From Bradyrhizobium erythrophlei (GTDB taxonomy: Bacteria > Pseudomonadota > Alphaproteobacteria > Rhizobiales > Xanthobacteraceae): a stretch of DNA of 64,000 bases. The stretch is from assembly GCF_900129505.1 (NCBI RefSeq), contig NZ_LT670818.1, forward strand, positions 3,629,001 through 3,693,000, written 5' to 3'. Below, piece by piece: positions 59,945 through 64,000 of the stretch (positions are counted from its first letter, which is position 1; each line of letters opens with the position of its first letter). Below the pieces are notes generated by a model. It was not told the origin of the DNA. It saw nothing but the letters and a program-made list of their open reading frames with translations, and made no database searches. Made by a program: the position numbers and the translations under genes.

Positions 59945-61333
59945 CTACTCCGCCGCCTTCGCCGCGATGTGCGGACGATATCGCACGGCCGGATGCGGCG
60001 CGGCGAGGCGCGCGCGGCCGGCGCCGAACAGTTTTTCGCGCAGCGTTCCCGGCTGGTAGGCGGCCTTGTACCGCCCGCGCCGCACCAATTCCGGCACCAG
60101 CATATCGGCGATATCCTCGAAATCGCCGGGCGAGACCGCGAAGGGAACGTTGAGGCCGTCGACATCGGTCTGGTCGAACCAGGTTTCGATCGCGTCGGCG
60201 ACCTTTTCCGGCGTGCCGACCGCAACCGGCCCGGCGCCGCCGATGCCGACATGCTGGGCGACCTCGCGCACGGTCCAGACCCGGTCCGGATCGGCGCGGG
60301 TGACGTTGTCCATCGCGCTGCGGCCGGCATCGTTCTCGATGTGGCGAACCTGCTGGTCGAGATCGTAGGTCGAGAAATCGACGCCGGTCCAACCCGACAT
60401 CAGCGCGAGCGCGCCCTCCGGGCTGATGTGGCTGCGATAGTCGTCATATTTGGCTTTGGCTTCGGCTTCGGTGCGGCCGAGAATGACGGTGAACATGCTG
60501 AACATCAGGATCTCGGCCGGGTTGCGGCCGCCCTTGGCGGCGAGTTCGCGAATGGCGGAAACGCGCGGCGCGATCACCTTCGCCGAGGGTCCCGACATGA
60601 ACACGCATTCGGCATGCCCGGCGGCGAACTGCCGTCCGCGCGGCGAGGTGCCGGCCTGGTACAGCACCGGCGTGCGTTGCGGCGATGGCTCGCAGAGATG
60701 AATGGCGTCGACGCGGTAGTTGCTGCCCTCGTGGCACACCCGATGCACTTTCGCAGGATCGGTGAAGATGCCGCGCGCCCGATCGCGCAGCACGGCGTCG
60801 TCTTCCCAGCTTCCCTCCCAGAGCTTGTAGACCACCTCCATATATTCGTCGGCGACATCGTATCGGTCGTCATGCGCGGTCTGCTTGTCCTTGCCGGCGC
60901 CCTTGGCGGCGCTGTCGAGATAGCCGGTCACCACGTTCCAGCCGATACGTCCCTCCGTGAGATGGTCGAGCGTCGACATCCGCCGCGCGAACGTGTAGGG
61001 CGGCTCATAGGAGAGGTTCGAGGTCACGCCAAAACCGAGATCCTTCGTGACTGCGGCCATCGCCGAGATCAGCAGCAGCGGATCGTTGCAGGGCGTCTGC
61101 GCGGCGTTGCGCAAGGCTGCGTCGGGACTGCCGCCGAACACGTCGTAGACGCCGAGCACGTCGGCAAGAAACAATCCGTCGAACCGCCCGCGCTCCAGCG
61201 TTTTGGCCAGATCGGTCCAGTAGGGCAGCCGGTTATAGTCCGCGGTGCGGTCGCGCGGATGGGTCCACAGCCCCGGCGATTGATGCGCGACGCAGTTCAT
61301 GGCGAAGGCGTTGAGCCGGATTTCTTTCTTCAT
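59945..61333 (-). CDS. LLM class flavin-dependent monooxygenase (NtaA/SnaA/DszA group)
   Basis: The 462-residue protein has group signatures NRLPYWTDLAKTLERGRFDGLFLADV, DPLLLISAMAAVTKDLGFGVTSNLSYEPPYTFARR, LTEGRIGWNVVTGYLDSAAK, and PVLYQAGTSPRGRQFAA (read in parts). These two-component monooxygenases use FMNH2 from a separate reductase to oxidise chelators, sulfur or related compounds. No reductase gene is next to it in the window. GAAAG-rich sequence precedes ATG 61333. Confidence 0.9.
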   Translation of the reverse strand: MKKEIRLNAFAMNCVAHQSPGLWTHPRDRTADYNRLPYWTDLAKTLERGRFDGLFLADVLGVYDVFGGSPDAALRNAAQTPCNDPLLLISAMAAVTKDLGFGVTSNLSYEPPYTFARRMSTLDHLTEGRIGWNVVTGYLDSAAKGAGKDKQTAHDDRYDVADEYMEVVYKLWEGSWEDDAVLRDRARGIFTDPAKVHRVCHEGSNYRVDAIHLCEPSPQRTPVLYQAGTSPRGRQFAAGHAECVFMSGPSAKVIAPRVSAIRELAAKGGRNPAEILMFSMFTVILGRTEAEAKAKYDDYRSHISPEGALALMSGWTGVDFSTYDLDQQVRHIENDAGRSAMDNVTRADPDRVWTVREVAQHVGIGGAGPVAVGTPEKVADAIETWFDQTDVDGLNVPFAVSPGDFEDIADMLVPELVRRGRYKAAYQPGTLREKLFGAGRARLAAPHPAVRYRPHIAAKAAE

Positions 61334-61536
61334 GTATCGATGGCCTCATTGGGAAGCTTTGGGCGCGTTGGCTTCCCCTCGAATTTGCCCAGTAGAACGC
61401 CGGGCTCTCGGCGGAAATTGTTGCACCCCGCTTTGTCCTAGCAAAGCAAATTGTCGGTGTCTTGCCACTTTCGGCCGGCATCGGTTCTCGATAGGTTGGC
61501 CGGCGCGAAGCCTCGCGACAGAGGAAAAAGGAAAAC

Positions 61537-62919
61537 ATGACCAGAATTGATGCGATCGAACGGGCGCGTCAAACGCTTCATTCCGGAGAATTCCTCGCCG
61601 ATCTCGACCGCAGGGTTGGCTATCCCACGGAAAGCCAGAACCCCGGGCGGAGCGACGCGTTGCGGGCCTATCTCGTGGAGGAACTTTCCCCGGCTTTTGT
61701 GCGACTGGAGTTCTCCACCAAACTGATCGAATCGCCAACCGGCAAGAGTCCTTATCTGCTTGCGGACTATCGCGAGAGCGCCTCGGCGCCGACGGTTCTG
61801 ATGTACGGACATGGAGATGTCGTCGACGGCATGGTCGGCGAATGGCGCGACAATCTCGATCCGTGGCGGACGACCGTGGTCGGCAATCGCGTCTATGGCC
61901 GCGGCACCGCCGACAATAAGGGCCAGCACAGCATCAATATGTCGGCGCTTGGCGCCGTGCGCGAGGCGCGTGGCGGCCGGCTTGGCTTCAATGTCAAATT
62001 CATCGTCGAGACCGGCGAGGAGATCGGGTCGCCGGATTTGCGCGAGGTATGCGAATCCTTGCGCGAGGAACTCAAGGCCGATCTGTTTCTGGCATCGGAC
62101 GGACCACGGCTTGCCGCTGACCGCCCCACCATCTTCCTCGGCTGCCGCGGCGGGCTACGCATTCATCTCGATGTGAACTTACGCGACGGCTCGCATCATT
62201 CCGGCAATTGGGGCGGCGTGCTCGCGAATCCTGCGACCATCCTGGCGAACGCCATCGCAACCCTGGTCGACGGCCACGGCCGCCTGTTGCTCGATGCCTT
62301 GAAGCCGCCGCGGCTCACCAACCAGATCCGCGCCACCCTTGCCGACGTGAAGATCGAGCCCACGCAAGACGAGCCGGCGCTGGCGGAGAATTGGGGCGAG
62401 GAAGGCCTGTCGGCCGCCGAACGGCTTTTTGCCTGGAACACGCTCGAAGTGCTGGCGATGTCATCGGGCAATATCGACAAGCCGGCCAACGCCATTCCGG
62501 GCCGCGCGCAGGCCATGCTGCAACTCCGCTTTGTCGTCGGCACCAAAGTCGACGAGGTCGTTGACGCCGTCCGGGCGCATCTGCACGCCAGGGGTTTTCC
62601 GATGGTCGAGGTGCGCGCCACGCAAAGCTTTGCAGCCTCGCGAACCGATTTCGACAGTCCCTGGATCAACTGGGCGGCCGCCTCGATCCGGCAGACCACG
62701 GGAACGGCGCCGGCGGTGCTGCCGAATTTTGGCGGCTCGCTGCCGAACGACGTGTTTTCCGATGGCCTGGGACTACCGACGATTTGGGTGCCGCACTCCT
62801 ATCCCGGGTGCTCCCAGCATGCGCCCAATGAGCACATTCTGCTCCCGGTAACCGAGGAAGCGCTCGGCATCATGGCGGGTCTGTTCTGGGATCTGGGCGA
62901 GATGCCGCACCCGTTCTAG
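61537..62919 (+). CDS. M20 family metallopeptidase
   Basis: This 460-residue zinc peptidase or amidase has the family motifs YGHGDVVDG (metal H and catalytic D), YGRGTADNKGQ (bridging D), ETGEEIGS (general base E and metal E) and a C-terminal HAPNEH. A dimerisation lid lies at about 200-330. GAGGAAAAAGGAA precedes ATG 61537. Together with the amino-acid transporter that follows it suggests peptide or N-acyl amino acid use. Confidence 0.9.
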   Translation: MTRIDAIERARQTLHSGEFLADLDRRVGYPTESQNPGRSDALRAYLVEELSPAFVRLEFSTKLIESPTGKSPYLLADYRESASAPTVLMYGHGDVVDGMVGEWRDNLDPWRTTVVGNRVYGRGTADNKGQHSINMSALGAVREARGGRLGFNVKFIVETGEEIGSPDLREVCESLREELKADLFLASDGPRLAADRPTIFLGCRGGLRIHLDVNLRDGSHHSGNWGGVLANPATILANAIATLVDGHGRLLLDALKPPRLTNQIRATLADVKIEPTQDEPALAENWGEEGLSAAERLFAWNTLEVLAMSSGNIDKPANAIPGRAQAMLQLRFVVGTKVDEVVDAVRAHLHARGFPMVEVRATQSFAASRTDFDSPWINWAAASIRQTTGTAPAVLPNFGGSLPNDVFSDGLGLPTIWVPHSYPGCSQHAPNEHILLPVTEEALGIMAGLFWDLGEMPHPF

Positions 62920-63095
62920 CCGCTGGTTGGAATGCCGCCCGCGGCATCTCATTTGTCGCGTTTGACCAGGCGTTGGACGGCAAAATCGGCTTGTCGCCGG
63001 TGCGGTCCGGGGCCGGTTAACGGCCGAAAGTCACATTCTATTCCGGCCCGAATTATGCAAGCATCACGGAAGCTATCCAACGAGGAGAGGACGAA

Positions 63096-64000
63096 ATGAA
63101 GCATTTGCCTATGATTGGCCTGGCGCTCGCCGCCGCGCTCTGCGGGAGCCAAGCCAGCGCCGAGGAGCTCACCGGGACCTTGAAGAACATCAAGGAAACC
63201 GGCGCGATCACCCTTGGTTTCCGCGACTCGTCGATCCCGTTTTCCTATCTGGACGACAGCCAGAAGCCGATCGGTTTTGCGATGGACATCTGCTACAAGA
63301 TCGTCGACGCCGTGAAGAAGGAGCTCAGGCTCGACAAGCTGGAGGTCAAGCTCAATCCGGTGACGTCATCGACCCGCATTCCCTTGCTGGCCAACGGCAC
63401 CATCGACCTCGAATGTGGTTCGACCACCAACAATGCCGACCGGCAGAAGCAGATTGCCTTCACCAACACCCATTTTCTGACCGCGAGCCGCTTCGTTTCG
63501 AAGATAGCCAACAAGCTCGACAAGATCGACGATCTCAAGGGCAAGTCCGTGGTCTCGACCTCCGGCACCACCAACATCAAGCAGCTCACCGAAGCCAACG
63601 CCGCCCGCAACCTCGGCATCAACATTATCCCGGCCAAGGATCACGCCGAGGCGTTCCTGATGGTAGAGACCGACCGCGCGGTCGCGTTCGTGATGGACGA
63701 CATCCTGCTCGCGAGTCTGGTCGCCGGTTCGAAGGAACCGGGGGCCTATGTCATTTCCAGCGATGCATTCTCGAAGCCCGAGCCTTATGGCATCATGCTG
63801 CGCAAGGACGACCCGGCCTTCAAGAAGGTTGTCGATGGTGCCACCGCCGCGCTCTATACCAGTGGCGAGGGCACTAAGCTTTACGAGAAATGGTTCATGC
63901 AGAAGATTCCGCCCAAGGGATTGAATCTCAACGCGCCGATCAGCGCGGAGCTGAAGAACGAGTTCGCCAAGCCGTCGGATTCTCCCGATCCTGATTCCTA
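63096..64000 (+). CDS. Amino-acid ABC transporter substrate-binding protein (3' end at window edge)
   Basis: GAGGAGAGG precedes ATG 63096. The product starts MKHLPMIGLALAAALCGSQ with a signal peptide cleaved near ASAEEL. It has the GltI-type pattern TGAITLGFRDSSIPFSYLDD, IPLLANGTIDLECGSTTNN, LKGKSVVSTSGTTN and YGIMLRKDDPAFKK. The visible 301 codons are nearly the full family length. The last two bases of the window (TA) may be part of a stop or a further codon, so the end is not seen. Confidence 0.9.
   Translation, partial: MKHLPMIGLALAAALCGSQASAEELTGTLKNIKETGAITLGFRDSSIPFSYLDDSQKPIGFAMDICYKIVDAVKKELRLDKLEVKLNPVTSSTRIPLLANGTIDLECGSTTNNADRQKQIAFTNTHFLTASRFVSKIANKLDKIDDLKGKSVVSTSGTTNIKQLTEANAARNLGINIIPAKDHAEAFLMVETDRAVAFVMDDILLASLVAGSKEPGAYVISSDAFSKPEPYGIMLRKDDPAFKKVVDGATAALYTSGEGTKLYEKWFMQKIPPKGLNLNAPISAELKNEFAKPSDSPDPDS

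Overview
The window looks like a bradyrhizobial alphaproteobacterial chromosome (Bradyrhizobium or a close relative). The evidence is high GC in the core, the gene families present (LacI/CUT1 and ribose-type transporters, amidohydrolases, OYE, LLM flavin enzyme, H-NS of the MKPADLK type, pqqA) and REP-like palindromes and a dispersed intergenic repeat of a type I know from that group. Species cannot be fixed from the sequence alone.

Bases 71-19165 are accessory. An intact tRNA-Val(GAC) gene is followed by a genomic island (about 87-13933) bounded by perfect 76-bp direct repeats of the tRNA 3' part. It carries a tyrosine integrase, a protein with motifs like single-subunit polymerases, a minus-strand defence-like operon, an XRE repressor, a pair of tiny membrane proteins, and a two-gene module of metallopeptidase-like protein plus partner. 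The defence-like operon holds a membrane protein, an MmeI-like DNA methyltransferase, a BrnT toxin, a helicase whose N-terminus looks like the BrnA antitoxin, and a GIY-YIG nuclease. Directly behind it lies a second, decayed island (about 13934-19165). It has related ends, a degraded third copy of the tRNA 3' part and no integrase, and it carries a class III cyclase/AAA/TPR regulator and a diverged copy of the metallopeptidase-partner module. Visibly lower GC in the first island supports transfer.

Bases 19.2-64 kb are mostly metabolic core. The regions in order are: an H-NS-like gene; dihydropyrimidinase and an acetolactate-synthase-like enzyme; a CUT1 sugar transporter (no ATPase gene) with LacI regulator and an ADP-ribosylglycohydrolase-family protein; MATE pump with TetR regulator and paired operators; a ribose-type ABC transporter in which one permease is fused to an SMP-30-like beta-propeller and is followed by a second propeller protein, next to two amidohydrolases and a Rieske protein; scattered molybdenum genes (DUF2478, modD, mop, ModE-like regulator); and a PQQ/alcohol-oxidation neighbourhood (sorbosone-dehydrogenase-like enzyme, cytochrome c, pqqA, SDR, aldehyde dehydrogenase). 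The right end holds OYE, GFA, a TPP enzyme, LLM monooxygenase, M20 peptidase and the start of an amino-acid transporter gene that reaches the window edge.

The strongest candidates for something undescribed are (1) the BrnT / BrnA-helicase fusion inside a methyltransferase-nuclease operon and (2) the metallopeptidase-partner gene pair found once in each tandem island.
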